Of a DNA stretch of 64,000 nucleotides, positions 41,759-52,925 are shown piece by piece. A model generated the notes under the pieces. That model was not told where the DNA came from. It ran no database searches and worked only from the letters and a program-made list of their open reading frames with translations. Positions within the stretch are counted from its first letter, which is position 1. Each line of letters begins with the position of its first letter. The stretch spans positions 558,001-622,000 of the forward strand of contig JAHLKI010000006.1 in the NCBI GenBank assembly GCA_025602905.1, in the 5' to 3' direction. This DNA is from Phlyctochytrium arcticum. Its lineage: Eukaryota; Chytridiomycota; Chytridiomycetes; Chytridiales; Chytridiaceae. Made by a program: the position numbers and the translations under genes.

Positions 41759-44332
41759 TTAAAAACTGACTGTACCCCCCATCGGGTTCACAGGCGGTGC
41801 CAGCGCCTTTACAACCGGGGACGTAGCACTCTCGGGCGGACTCGTCAAATGCGGGGGGGTAGATTTCGACGGTGATTCATGGGATGTCTGGTGGTGCGGG
41901 TACGGATTCGTATAGATGACGGATGGGTAGGGGATACTACTATGCGGGAGTTGGAGGGGTGAGACTGGGTGATGGAATGAAGATGGGGGTGGGAGTTGTG
42001 TAGTGGTTGTTGGTCTGTGGATTTTGGGGGTGAGTGCGGGTGTAGTCGTCACATTGGTATTGGTGGTTGTAGTCCGATCGTCTTCATCCGGTGTGTCATC
42101 ATCACTTTCACTGTCACTACTGTTACTACCGGAAGAAGACCCGTCCGATGAATCGTCCACGTCGATATCATCTTCCGAGTGGTATTTGTAGGGGCGGGGA
42201 CGGTGGGAAGAGGATGTGATGGTAGTGGGTGCACGGAGATGGTGGGGTGAGGGTTTGGTGGAGGGTGTATGAGGTTTTTTTGGACTGGTGGTGGTGGTGG
42301 TGGTGGAGGTTGGGGCGACGGCGGGCCAAGCAGACGATGAAGAAGAAGATGAAGGTGCGGGTTTCCGTTTAGGAGAGACGGAAACGGATCCTGCACGGGT
42401 TGATCCAACACTAGGCGACGCAGACGTTCCAACTGGCGGTCCCGTCTTATTAGCACTGGTATTAACAATGCCCCCCGCCTCCCGATGCAACGCAATCCAC
42501 GCGGCAGCCATGACACTTTCCGCCTCATTGACACTAACCCCCTTTCGTCTCGCCTCACTTTTAACCCGTTTCGACCAGTCGAGTCCACACGCGTTACAGA
42601 GCGTTCGTGGACCTTCGGGGCCTTTACGCCATTGCCCCGTTTTGCAGGTAGCGCACATGCGGCATTTCCCTGGTGCCGAGGTAGACTGTTTGATTTTCCG
42701 TTCACGGTCGGCGACTTGTTGTTTCCTACGCTCGATTTTGACGAGGATGCGGTCGTTGTTGGATGACGAGGTTGGGGTTAGCGGGACTGAGAGGGGGTGC
42801 CCACCGCCAGATAGGAGGGAGGGAGAGGTGGAGATGCGGGAGTGGGGGGTGCTCCGGGTTGCGTGGGGGGTTGGGTAGACGCCAAAAGCCGGGGCGGCAC
42901 GGGCGTAGCGGCTGACGGGGGCCGAGGGGTTGGGGTAGGGCGAGTACCGTTGGGGTTTAGCACCGCCGGGACTGGAGCGTTTGGTGGTGGTGGTGTTTGC
43001 GTCGTGGTAAGGCACGGCACCCGTCGAGACGCGTCGGCGAGGGGGAGAGTTGGAGGATGGGTTCATGTTGATGCCTTGGGCCAAGATGGCTGCTGCAGTC
43101 AGGGAAGCCGCGTCCCGGTGCTCGTTCGAGTGGGGATGGGGGGTCCGCATATAGGGAGCACTGGGGTTGGATGAGGGACCATACGCCCGTTTCGAACCGA
43201 CATCCACAGCTCTACGATGATCCACTTCGCGTTGTCGCAGTGACGGGAGTTGCTGCTGTTGCTGTTGCTGCTGTTGATGATGAGAAGGCACATCAAATCC
43301 AGCGACACCTTGTTCATGGCTACTGTGTCGACGGCGATGGGTCCGATAGGCTTCTCGCACGGCAGGCACCGCCAAAGAGGCGCGATACGAATCCTGTAAA
43401 GTATGCAACTGATCCTGGGTCTCACGATCCCGGTCGGTCGCCCATCCGTTCTTGTTGGTTTGCCCAGCCTGTTCCATGGCAGCCAACGAGCTCTGGGTGC
43501 GCTTGCGGCGGCGAGGTCGGTCGGGCGAGGAAGGGAGGGTGGAAAAGACGCTGGGGGTAGGCGTGCGACTGAACCGGATGTCATCTTGGTAAGGGAGACG
43601 ACGCGGGCGGCCCGTCTGTTGGTCAAAGTGAAAGGCGTCCTGCTTGCTGCTGGCCGACATGGCCCCGGCGGAAGCCTGGAGGGTGCTGTAGGACCCCGGG
43701 TGGGCGTCAAAGTTGGTGAGATGACGGGGTTTGGGGGGAGACAGCGACCCGGCCTTGGATGCTGCAATGCTGCTACTAGCTCGCGAAGGGGATGATTTCT
43801 GATGATTGAGCATCTTGAGTCTGTCGACTGGAGAAGAGAAGGAACGGGAATGGATGCCCCCTTCGCTACTGCCCCCGCCCCCGCCGCCGGCAGTGGCAGT
43901 AGCAGGCCAATTGATGAGACGAGCCAAACTCGGGCTACTGACATCGTGAACATGAACCATCAAATCGTACCCGGCACCACTGTTCTTTAATCGATCTGCA
44001 TCCGAGCTCGAGAGAGCCCGCTTTCGCTTGGCGATGGGAGACAGTGCCTCGGCGGGTTCCTGCTGCTGCAACGTCGAGGTCGACGGCTTGGTGACTCGGG
44101 CGGAACTAGATCCGGCGGCGGTTAATGAAGACGGACCTTGGCCCGTGACGGGCTTATCCAGCAGCAGAGAAGATCCAACCGACTTTTGCTTGTCGTCCTT
44201 GCCGTCGGCTTTGCCATCCCCAGTCTTGTTCTTGGCTCCGCCGTGAAATTTTAGATGAAAGGAAAAGCTGATGCCCCGCATCCCCCGAATCAACCGGGTG
44301 GGCATCGGCGCTTGCTTGCGGTTCGCCGGCAT
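41759..44332 (-). CDS. GATA-type zinc-finger transcription factor
   Basis: Intronless, 857 residues. A single type IV zinc finger near residues 555-590 reads CATCKTGQWRKGP followed by RTLCNACGLDWSKR, with the C-x2-C / C-x2-C spacing of fungal GATA factors; a basic segment (KIERRKQQVADRERKIK) precedes it. The rest is low complexity: a Gln run near 350, Ser/Thr/Pro tracts and an acidic Ser/Asp/Glu block near the C-terminus (SDSESDDDTPDEDD). The N-terminus MPANRKQAPMPTRLIRGMRG has no domain that I recognise. Fungal one-finger GATA factors regulate nitrogen use, iron uptake, light response or development; which role applies is unknown. The 5' region is long and gene-free, as is common for regulators. 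Confidence 0.88.
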   Translation of the reverse strand: MPANRKQAPMPTRLIRGMRGISFSFHLKFHGGAKNKTGDGKADGKDDKQKSVGSSLLLDKPVTGQGPSSLTAAGSSSARVTKPSTSTLQQQEPAEALSPIAKRKRALSSSDADRLKNSGAGYDLMVHVHDVSSPSLARLINWPATATAGGGGGGSSEGGIHSRSFSSPVDRLKMLNHQKSSPSRASSSIAASKAGSLSPPKPRHLTNFDAHPGSYSTLQASAGAMSASSKQDAFHFDQQTGRPRRLPYQDDIRFSRTPTPSVFSTLPSSPDRPRRRKRTQSSLAAMEQAGQTNKNGWATDRDRETQDQLHTLQDSYRASLAVPAVREAYRTHRRRHSSHEQGVAGFDVPSHHQQQQQQQQQLPSLRQREVDHRRAVDVGSKRAYGPSSNPSAPYMRTPHPHSNEHRDAASLTAAAILAQGINMNPSSNSPPRRRVSTGAVPYHDANTTTTKRSSPGGAKPQRYSPYPNPSAPVSRYARAAPAFGVYPTPHATRSTPHSRISTSPSLLSGGGHPLSVPLTPTSSSNNDRILVKIERRKQQVADRERKIKQSTSAPGKCRMCATCKTGQWRKGPEGPRTLCNACGLDWSKRVKSEARRKGVSVNEAESVMAAAWIALHREAGGIVNTSANKTGPPVGTSASPSVGSTRAGSVSVSPKRKPAPSSSSSSSAWPAVAPTSTTTTTTSPKKPHTPSTKPSPHHLRAPTTITSSSHRPRPYKYHSEDDIDVDDSSDGSSSGSNSSDSESDDDTPDEDDRTTTTNTNVTTTPALTPKIHRPTTTTQLPPPSSFHHPVSPLQLPHSSIPYPSVIYTNPYPHHQTSHESPSKSTPPHLTSPPESATSPVVKALAPPVNPMGGTVSF

Positions 44333-46048
44333 AATCTTGGTATATTATCTAGCTGTGGTTTTGTTTGTAAAATGTTGGTCTGCTGTGTTGTGAGCTGCGA
44401 GATCAAAAAGTTTGTCACAGATCCAAAGTCAACAAAGTCGCGGGTTACTATAGATGAGATCGTTTTTTTTGGGCACTTGGGGGCAAGGTGGGGTGATAGA
44501 GCGATATAGAGTACTGGTATAGATAGATCTGGGTACGGAAGATCAAAGTTGGCGACAGAAGGAAAAAGACTTGGGAAAAAGTTGCTGCCAGTATAAATGC
44601 GATGGGAAGAATAAAGTCCCTGATGCGTGGGGGCGACACGACGCGGCTTGCCTTTCCCAACTAGAGATTTCCTATCCGCAGCTGGGCGAGACAAACAACG
44701 GAGGCTCTATCCTGTGGTAACAACCTACACTTAGCGGCGGCGGGTGGTGGTCAGACGCCGATTGTTCTGCAGTTGGCAGAGAGAGAACGAACGGCGGCGG
44801 AAGAAGAAGAGGGACAGTGACACTCTCGAACGAACAGCGAGATACAGGTCAGTGATGATCTGATATGATCGGCTACTAGTTGCTGGGTGCTGATGTAGGG
44901 AGGTATGCAAGATGGCAAGAGAGTAGAGTAGTGCGAGAAAAGGTAAAGGAGAGTAAAAAAGGCAAGATTTTGCGGAGAGAGCTGCTATGAAAGGACGAAG
45001 GGAGAGAGCTATGAAAGGGAAGAAGGGGGCGGCAGGAAGGACGACCGGGTGATGGTGAGGATCCTGTTTTTTTCCCAAGAACAAGATGTATAGAGTGAAT
45101 GGTTAAGGATCTGGGATGCAACATAAAAAAAGAACTTGCAACTATAAAAAAGACCAAGTTATTTCCGGACGAATGTTTGTTTAGACTAGACTCTCTCCCT
45201 CAAATCTCGTGTGTTGCTATTTTGGCCGCTGGGTTGTTTCAAACGCCTCATGAACCAGATGACTTTTTTGTGGCTATTTGTTTTGGTCTTCATAGTGTCT
45301 TTCTTTTTCACGATGTGTCTGTCTGGTCTTGTTTGTATGAGCATTGAGCATTATTGAGCCCAATCAACCAATAACCACGGCCCTTGCTGCGGCCCAGATC
45401 CAATGATAAACTGCTCCCCCACTGTCCTTTATAACTCGTGAACTTGATTGCACTGCATGCACTGACAGGCTGGGAGCACTGCATCAATCAAGCACTGCAT
45501 CAAAAGACAGATCCTGATACCCAACCCAAAGATCTCAAAAAGAAACGCCCGGGACCCCCGAATACCCATCGCGACTGACAGATGATAATCATCTTCATCT
45601 ATCTGGGCTGGCTGCTCATCTTCTTTCTTTAGCCCAAAACACCAACTAATCCCACTAATCCCACTAAAACAAATACGCCCAAGCAAATACAAATCCGAGA
45701 CACGGCACTGCACCGCAACTTTCTCCCCGCGTCGCGTGAACAGCAGAACGCGCCGTCGCGGATTCCAATAGGATCATGACCAATCATCAATCAATCAGCG
45801 CGACTTGCTTACGTGAAAGGACACGTGTCTTTTCACATGACTGTGCCGCGTTACCCATGTTTCTGCATCTCGGATCTCAAGAAGCTTCCCCAGTCTGGAT
45901 TTTCCCACAGAATACCCACATGATACACATGATATTCAGCAAACAGACAAAATAATTTAGGGAATTAAAACAGTATACACAAAAAACAAGACTATATATA
46001 AAACACAGTAAACAGGGGTGCCAGGGGCCAGATGTTACGGAGGAGGAA
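44333..46048. other. 1.7-kb gene-free stretch upstream of the GATA gene
   Basis: Contains CCAAT/ATTGG boxes (near 45365 and 45780) and a CACGTG E-box within 'ggacacgtgtct' near 45820. It probably holds the promoter of the GATA factor and the 3' flank of SCC2. No gene recognised; minus-strand frames here are short and Ser/Phe-rich by composition. Confidence 0.45.
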
Positions 46049-49000
46049 CTAGGATTTCCGTCGTTTCTTGCGACTACTACTCCCACTCGACGCGCGTCGT
46101 TTCTCTGTAGGTATAGGAGTCGTCGGTTCAGGAGGTGGGGATGCCGAGTCCCGGAGCGGGGAAGGCGGAATCACACCACCTTTAGATGGGGATGGGGCAA
46201 CGTCCATTTGGTCATGAGTGGCACTAGAGGAGGCAATGTCTTTAAGGACATGGTTGAGCTTGCGAATAATAAATGTTAATAAATGAGTAGAACTGAAGGT
46301 AAAAAGATTAATACCTGAAGACATTGAGCCCAGAGTATCTCATTAGAGGGTCCAGCCGAGTCAGCACTACCCGCCAAACACACAACCGACTCTGCAATCC
46401 CCTTCCAGTCTGGAACAGGATGCACACTCCGATCCCGCGATATCAGTTTCTCCTTTTCAGCCCCGCCAGCACGGTGGGGTGTCCCACTATCATTCTTGAC
46501 GGCTCGGGAAGCGAGAGCGTTTAAGCCGTAGAGTGTCTCAAGATGAACTCGGAGAGCCGTCAGAATGGATAGGGCACAGGACATATCGGCCAATTTGGCC
46601 AGACTCAAATCTAACAGTATTAAAAAATCAGTTTACATATGCACAAACCCGCGAGAAGACAAAATGAAAATATACTTACGCGTAAGAGGCCCATCCCGTC
46701 CCTCACTCCGTTCCTCCATTTCATGCAATACAGTCAACCCATGCACCGCAACCGTCCGATCCACATGCCTCACAACATGCAAAACCTCATCAGACCATTT
46801 ATACTTCAACACGGCCAAATTCTCGGCCACAAACAACCGAAGCCGGGCATCTGATTGCTTGCTTGCAGATGATAAATCCCCCGAGCTGCGTTTGAGAAGC
46901 GTGGCCGGATCCAGGAACCCCAACAACACATTCAGGAATTCGTTTCGTTTGGATTTCTTGCCCTGAACCAGCGAATACAGCAATTGGAACACGGCCTCGG
47001 CTTCCAATGAGGCGTCATCCGCTGAAGGTCGTTCAAAGTATCCTGGGATACATGCCGTAGTGTTGTTGGAGAGGAAGGTATACGTCAACCGAACACATTC
47101 GACATTTTTCGAGTGGATAAAACTGGCGTGTTTTTCGACTAGCTGTTGATGCAATTTGAACGCCCGCGCACGAATCTCATCACTGTGGCTAGCCTCCATC
47201 GCCACCACCGATGGTACACACTAAGAATCACACATCAGTCATACAAATCCTCACCCACACTACATATATCAAAAACCTTACCAGAAGAGGATGTACCAGT
47301 CCTTGTTCCAGTATATGCTCAACAACCTCAAACGTCGTTTCCACCAGAGCTTTCGTCGACGTCAACAAACACTTCAGGATCCCAATCAAATGGGTCTGAA
47401 TCACCATACTGCTAATCCCTGCATCCCCCAATCCCGTCGCACTTCCAATCAATACATCAATATTAATTTGTTCATCCACTTCTTTGCTTTCCTTCACCGA
47501 ATCTGTGGATCAGTATGAGTTCCTTGTCATGAACAAGATTTCTCTTTTTGTAGGGGCTTACCAGCAGTCTCCTGCGCCCGTTTCTGTTCACTCCGCAAAT
47601 AGTCCAATAACCCCCGCAACAAATTCAGTTTCAGGTTTTCGGACGTAGTGTCCATAAGTACTTGCTGCATCATTTGTCGTACATCGTCGCGCAGAAACGC
47701 CCGGGGACTCGCAATACATATATGCACTAAATCATCTCTTTCATTAGTTTTCCTGTTGTTTCATACTCTGGGCTGTTGTTTATTTACCCATGGATGTGAC
47801 AGCAATGGATTGGGTCGCTTCGCCCGTTTTTGAAATGAAAAAGTAACTCAAAACTTGAGCCACTTCACCCTAATCATTACCAAATAAGTTTCCCAAATTG
47901 TAAGAGTACAAATGCGAGCATACCAGCATAGACGCAATATTCGTAGCAGACTCGGCCTCTGCCAAATGAAAAACCATAAGAAAATATCGAGGAAAATAAA
48001 GGGATGAAAGAATCATACCCTTGACATCTTTCTCGGGTTGAGCATACCGCGGCAACTGCCCCAAAATGAGCATACATCGCCACGTCATCCGCCATGCACC
48101 TTCGGGTACATTCCGGCCCATTTCCATGGCCTTTTTTGTTTTCTGCGACAAATCTATAAAACTGCGTATGAGCACATATGGTTTGGGAATTAGGCGTTGG
48201 AATAACTCCAATATATATTTACCAAGACACTTTTTGAACACGCGATGCAATTTGGCATAGTTTCGGGTAACTTGCTGCACAATCGAGCAAAGACAGGGTA
48301 TAGCGATCGCCACCAGCTTTGCAAATGGCCACTCATTAACCATACCATTCATATTAATGCTCTCAGCAACCGCAAAAACTTACCTGTTGTGTCCCTTTAT
48401 TCAAAAGCTGGATCAAATCATCCTCCACCTCAGCCAACAATTCCACTTCTTTGGATGTACCAGATTGGACCATGTTCCGGATAATGGAAATGGTCGATTG
48501 CATGATTTTTTGCGACCAGATCAAGTCTTCCTGTGACCCCTCCGCAAACTAAGGCAAAACATGAGTCTCCGTGGACATTTGTTGAGAAATGAAAATGAGA
48601 ATGGGGTCACCTTTTGATTTTGCATGTAAGGGTAGAGGGTCCGAACGCTGACGGAACCGGACAGAAGCTGATGCTTGCTGAATATTTCAATAATAGTCAG
48701 CATCTGCACTATCTCAGCCTGGAAAGAATCATACGCTATTAGAAAATAAAATGTGAAGGGGAAAATTTCATTTCCCATACCCTATTGCTTTGTTCCTCCG
48801 CACATATAACACCTTCCATGAGGTACTCGCACATCAAAAGACAAATATCCTTCATCTCCCTGCTCTTGTTGGCACTACTATTGTTGCACTTGACAAGAAG
48901 ATCATTGAATTCATCCGCGACATCTTTATCCGAGACCACGCTCATGAGCAATTTGGCCAACCTCCCCACTTCGGTTTTGGTGACCGAGGAGATGGCATCC

Positions 49001-52000
49001 CACTGCACAATGTGCGGAGGCGAGGAGGCGGTGGAGGGGAACGCTGTCCATGAAAATAGCAATTCCTGTAATGTCTTCCACGCTAGATCCTAAACAAATC
49101 AATGTCAACACAAATCCCGGTAGCATTTAAGCGATGTTTTCATATACCTGCACTGAAGTTTCTGCATCAGTTAGACGAGCGAGCAATTTAGCAGCAATGT
49201 CCTCCTTCATGCATGCATCTTCTTTGGTTTCGCAGTGATCAAGCAGTAACCAGATTTCTCGCATAATTTTGACGATACGTTTTCGTACATTGATCCCAAC
49301 ATCCTAGCAAACACACCGTTCTTAGTACGAGAAATACGTGGAAGTGGAAGTAGGGAATGAAGGGACTTACCAGCGATCGAGCGCTAATCATCGGGAAATA
49401 CTCACGGACAAGCGGTTTGCCTGCCTGAGTCAAGAATTTGCCCACCAAATCCACCGCCGCATCTCTAACCGTAATACTCGAGTCCATCATGCGCGACTCA
49501 ATCGTTTTTCGAATATTGGTATCGCCCAAAATCGTCGAGTCCGACACAAAGACGCTTTGCAGGGCCTTAATGGCTCGGGTCCGGATGGTGACAACGTCCG
49601 AATCCACCGCGCTCAACAGCCGCAACATCAATGGATCAAAGGCGCCAGCCAGGGGCTGAACTAGAGCCAGTTTTTGGGCAGCTAGAGCGGCAGGCTTGCG
49701 CTGATCGTTGGTCAAATCCGGTACTTGTCTAAAAACACATATTCGAATGAGCCATTGATTTGACCAAAGCGTCTGAGGGAAACGTACTCTAGAGCGTGTT
49801 TATTGAACATTTCACTGCACAAGAAGGTCACAAACTTTTGGTTTCTGTTGACAGTCGAATCTACACTGGGAGTTCGTGTGCTCACCCAGGACACTAAATG
49901 AAACATTTTGATGCCCTAAACCGCAGACTTATGTTAGCACACGATTACGGCTTTTCCCTCGAGTGACAACCCTGACCTCTTTCAAAGAAGGATCCTCTTC
50001 CGCCACGTGCATCCAAGAGCAAATCGCTCTGTAGCTGTCTGAATCCAAGTATTCTGGGTCCGTCGCTAGATTCTGTTTGTCGCCGCCGAGATCGTTCGCT
50101 GCTCTTATAGTCTGACGAAGACGAGCGCAGATCCCGCCTATAGATTCCAGCGCAAAGATTTTGCAGGCAGTATCCAAGGATTTGTTTGGGTCTGATAGTA
50201 TTTGCAACTAAAAATCATTGGGGGTTAGTAGTGATCCTTGGCTGCACCAAAATACTTTGCTCACAAAGGCTCGACACATTTCGGAAATAAGTAACTCAGC
50301 AGCAGGCCATTCGGGTGTAGCATAGACTGCCATAAGGTCATGTAGGAGGTTTTCCAGTAGAATTCGATAAATATCGCCGGACATGGCTTGCGCCTTCTTG
50401 GGGCGGCCTTTTCCGATGGAAGTATCGCTGGTGTTGGCCCGGGTATATAGTGCAACACAATGCGCAATGACGCGGCGGGTTGCTTGGACAGCACTGTCAT
50501 ATGATACTTGACAAAGTTTCTGAATCTTTTGGGATTTTTCCCTTAATTTTCCAAGCAGGTGGAATCACAGAAAGAGAAACCATTGGCATACCTTGGATAC
50601 ATTTGTAATTATTTGCTCACTTTGAGGATCTTCTACTTTCTTCGATGAGTCCTCAAGTTCTATTGCTGCTTCAGTCAACGGCATGCCAGTGGCGAAACCA
50701 TTGATAAGGTGTAAGAGGAGTGCAGAGGACAGTTGAATAGCGGCGCCATCCGGCAATCGATACATTCGAATAACCTTTTCCGATTTGAGAGGTAGCATAC
50801 AGTTGGCGCAAAATTCCTCCAAGATCAGATTTCGCTGATCAGGTTCGCAGCGAAATATTGCATTGCAAACGTACAAGCATTTCATCTGAAGCCCATTGAT
50901 ACCCAGATCGGCCGTTGACGTGCCCGTTTCAAGAAGCACGCATTTCAGTGAAGCGTATACAATGGAAATAAGATGATGTTCGCTCGACATCTTGTTCTCG
51001 ATCAGCTCAGGAAGCAGTTCAAAGATCTTTGACATGGTTGTGATTATCTTGACAGATTGCGCTTTCAGTTTTGGCGTGTGGAGTATGGTGCTCAGCTTGA
51101 TTGTCTTGTATTTCGCGCTACCCCCCGATCCTTCCGTACTGGTGACATCTGTGCCAGCAAGTGGTATAATGAAGTCATCTAGGAGAGCCTTGATAAGTTC
51201 CATCGTGGACGCGAACGGGTCCCGGCGAAGTGTCTCCTGCTGCATTGAGTCATCTTTCTTGCCCCGAGTGGTTCCTGTCATGTACAAGAAAAGGGCCAAG
51301 CTGGCCATCAAAGCAGAGTTCAGACTCTCCAGAAACTGGTCCAAATTCTTCAAATCGGATGGCGTTTCATCACTGTCTGGCTGGTCGGTGGAAATAGCAA
51401 AGCCTTTAAGGTGACGCGCTTCCGCGTCCCTGACTTTGCGCTCCAGACTTTCAAAAAGTCTCCGAATTGAGCTGATCTCAATCTTATGAAACGCTCGTCC
51501 AAAGACTTTGGAGGACAAGAGGGTGCGGCCCAACTTCTCCAGGCTGTGGATACTTTCACTACGCAATAGTCCGCCTTCCTGAATGTAGCGCAAATTGGAA
51601 AAATTGATGTCGGTCGAAGAAGAATCAGCATCATACGCATCTTCTTCATGGAAGATAGCCTCAAGCAAATCTTCCAATTTTGTCAGCAACTTCAACTCCT
51701 TGTTTTCCTGTTTTCCTTGTGGGCTGTTATCGACTTCAACAGCTGGCGAGACTGTCCTATCCCGCCTCCTCCGATTACTCTGTGCTTGTGGAGTGGTTGG
51801 CGACCCTGTCTGCCCATTGGAGATCTCTTCCTTCTTTGGTGTTAATTGCTGATTATGTTCGGGATATTTTGACGGGGTTGCATCCATATTCTGAGTTGAA
51901 TTTGTCTTGAAGCCTTTCTTAGATATTGGAGAATGGAAAGATAGAAAGCTGTTACCCACCGGCATCGGATCCAGGAATCGATGTGTAATACCTGAGCTAG

Positions 52001-52758
52001 CAGTTTGTTTATGTACATCTAATGCTATCATCCGGTTAGGTTGTGAGGAATCAACGCTTTTGCTAACAGACTCACGTTCAACCACTGTGTAATTAGGATT
52101 GGGGGCTAAAGTTGCTGCAAGAATTTCATTGGATGGGGCAATCTCAGGTTGATGTGATGCAAATCGGTGATGATATTCCCCTAGGGAAAACGAAGAAGCA
52201 ACAAGCCGTCTACAGGAGAAAAGCGTTACAAATTCCTCAGTCCCACGTACGATTCGTTGAGATCTTGACTTACAAGGCAGCTGAGGGTGTTAGTAGTGAT
52301 TCTTTCAATTCGTCCATAATGGTCGGGTCCAACTCTGGCAAAGCATTTTGACGATTGGACCGGGTCCGGAATTTCAAGCTCGGTAATGAAGATTCTCCTA
52401 GAAATTCACAAAGAATTTGAAACCATTCTCGTAGGTGTGGGCTCTTTGCTGCTCGCTCCCCAAAGATTGCATACCATTCGTGACGGCCAGTACCGGGGTA
52501 GCGAGACTGCAAGCGATCCGCAGTAAACTCGCCGCGGACGGTAAGGGAGGTGCTTCCATCATTCCAAATGTCCCGGATCCATAAGCGTGCTATTGTTCCT
52601 CTGCATTCGGGAGCTCCCAGGGCGCCGGTGATCTTGGGGTGTCTTTGGGTGGGCGTGAGAAGAAGCGCTCCAACCAGCGGAGTCCGACCACATGGAGCTG
52701 CCAGCCACTTGCGATCCGGGCGGTTGTTGACATGGCGACGTTGGCGCAAACCCACCAC
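46049..52758 (-). CDS. SCC2: SCC2/NIPBL (Mis4) cohesin loader
   Basis: Large multi-exon gene on the minus strand, read as about 20 coding blocks in alternating frames, each bounded by GT-AG sites; the largest is 52209..50592. The product is a HEAT-repeat protein: an N-terminal Ser/Lys-rich linker (PTTPQAQSNRRRRDR), helical blocks such as IRTRAIKALQSVF and ITVRDAAVDLVGKF (the classic Scc2 core), VRKRIVKIMREIW, and the C-terminal Nipped-B type domain (LLRGLLDYL, SHSDEIRARAFKLHQQLVEKH). It ends in a basic tail RKKRRKS, likely an NLS. With SCC4/MAU2 it loads cohesin on DNA. The 5' end is uncertain: the frame extends to a Met at 52758 through sequence that I do not recognise, with a second Met at 52317, 14 codons before the first sure splice (donor after 52274). 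It is divergent from PKC1. Confidence 0.85.
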
Positions 52759-52925
52759 CAGGACGAGCTTGCCAAGGACGGAGATGACACAGCAGCCGCA
52801 ACGGTGATTACTTTCCTTGCAGAATCCTCCTCGTAGTCCGTGGCTGCAGTGCTATTGTATTTTGTGGGTACCCCGTGCGGAGCAGCCTTTTACGCAGGTG
52901 AAGCTTGCTGACTACAAACGCAATC
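52759..52925. promoter_or_regulatory. Short divergent promoter between SCC2 and PKC1
   Basis: At most 167 bp if SCC2 starts at 52758, about 600 bp if it starts at 52317. No TATA box seen. Confidence 0.35.

Noticed and set aside
42003..43953. Long opposite and alternate frames inside the GATA gene
   Set aside because: Low-complexity GC-rich coding sequence opens other frames; the zinc finger lies only in the minus-strand 857-residue frame.
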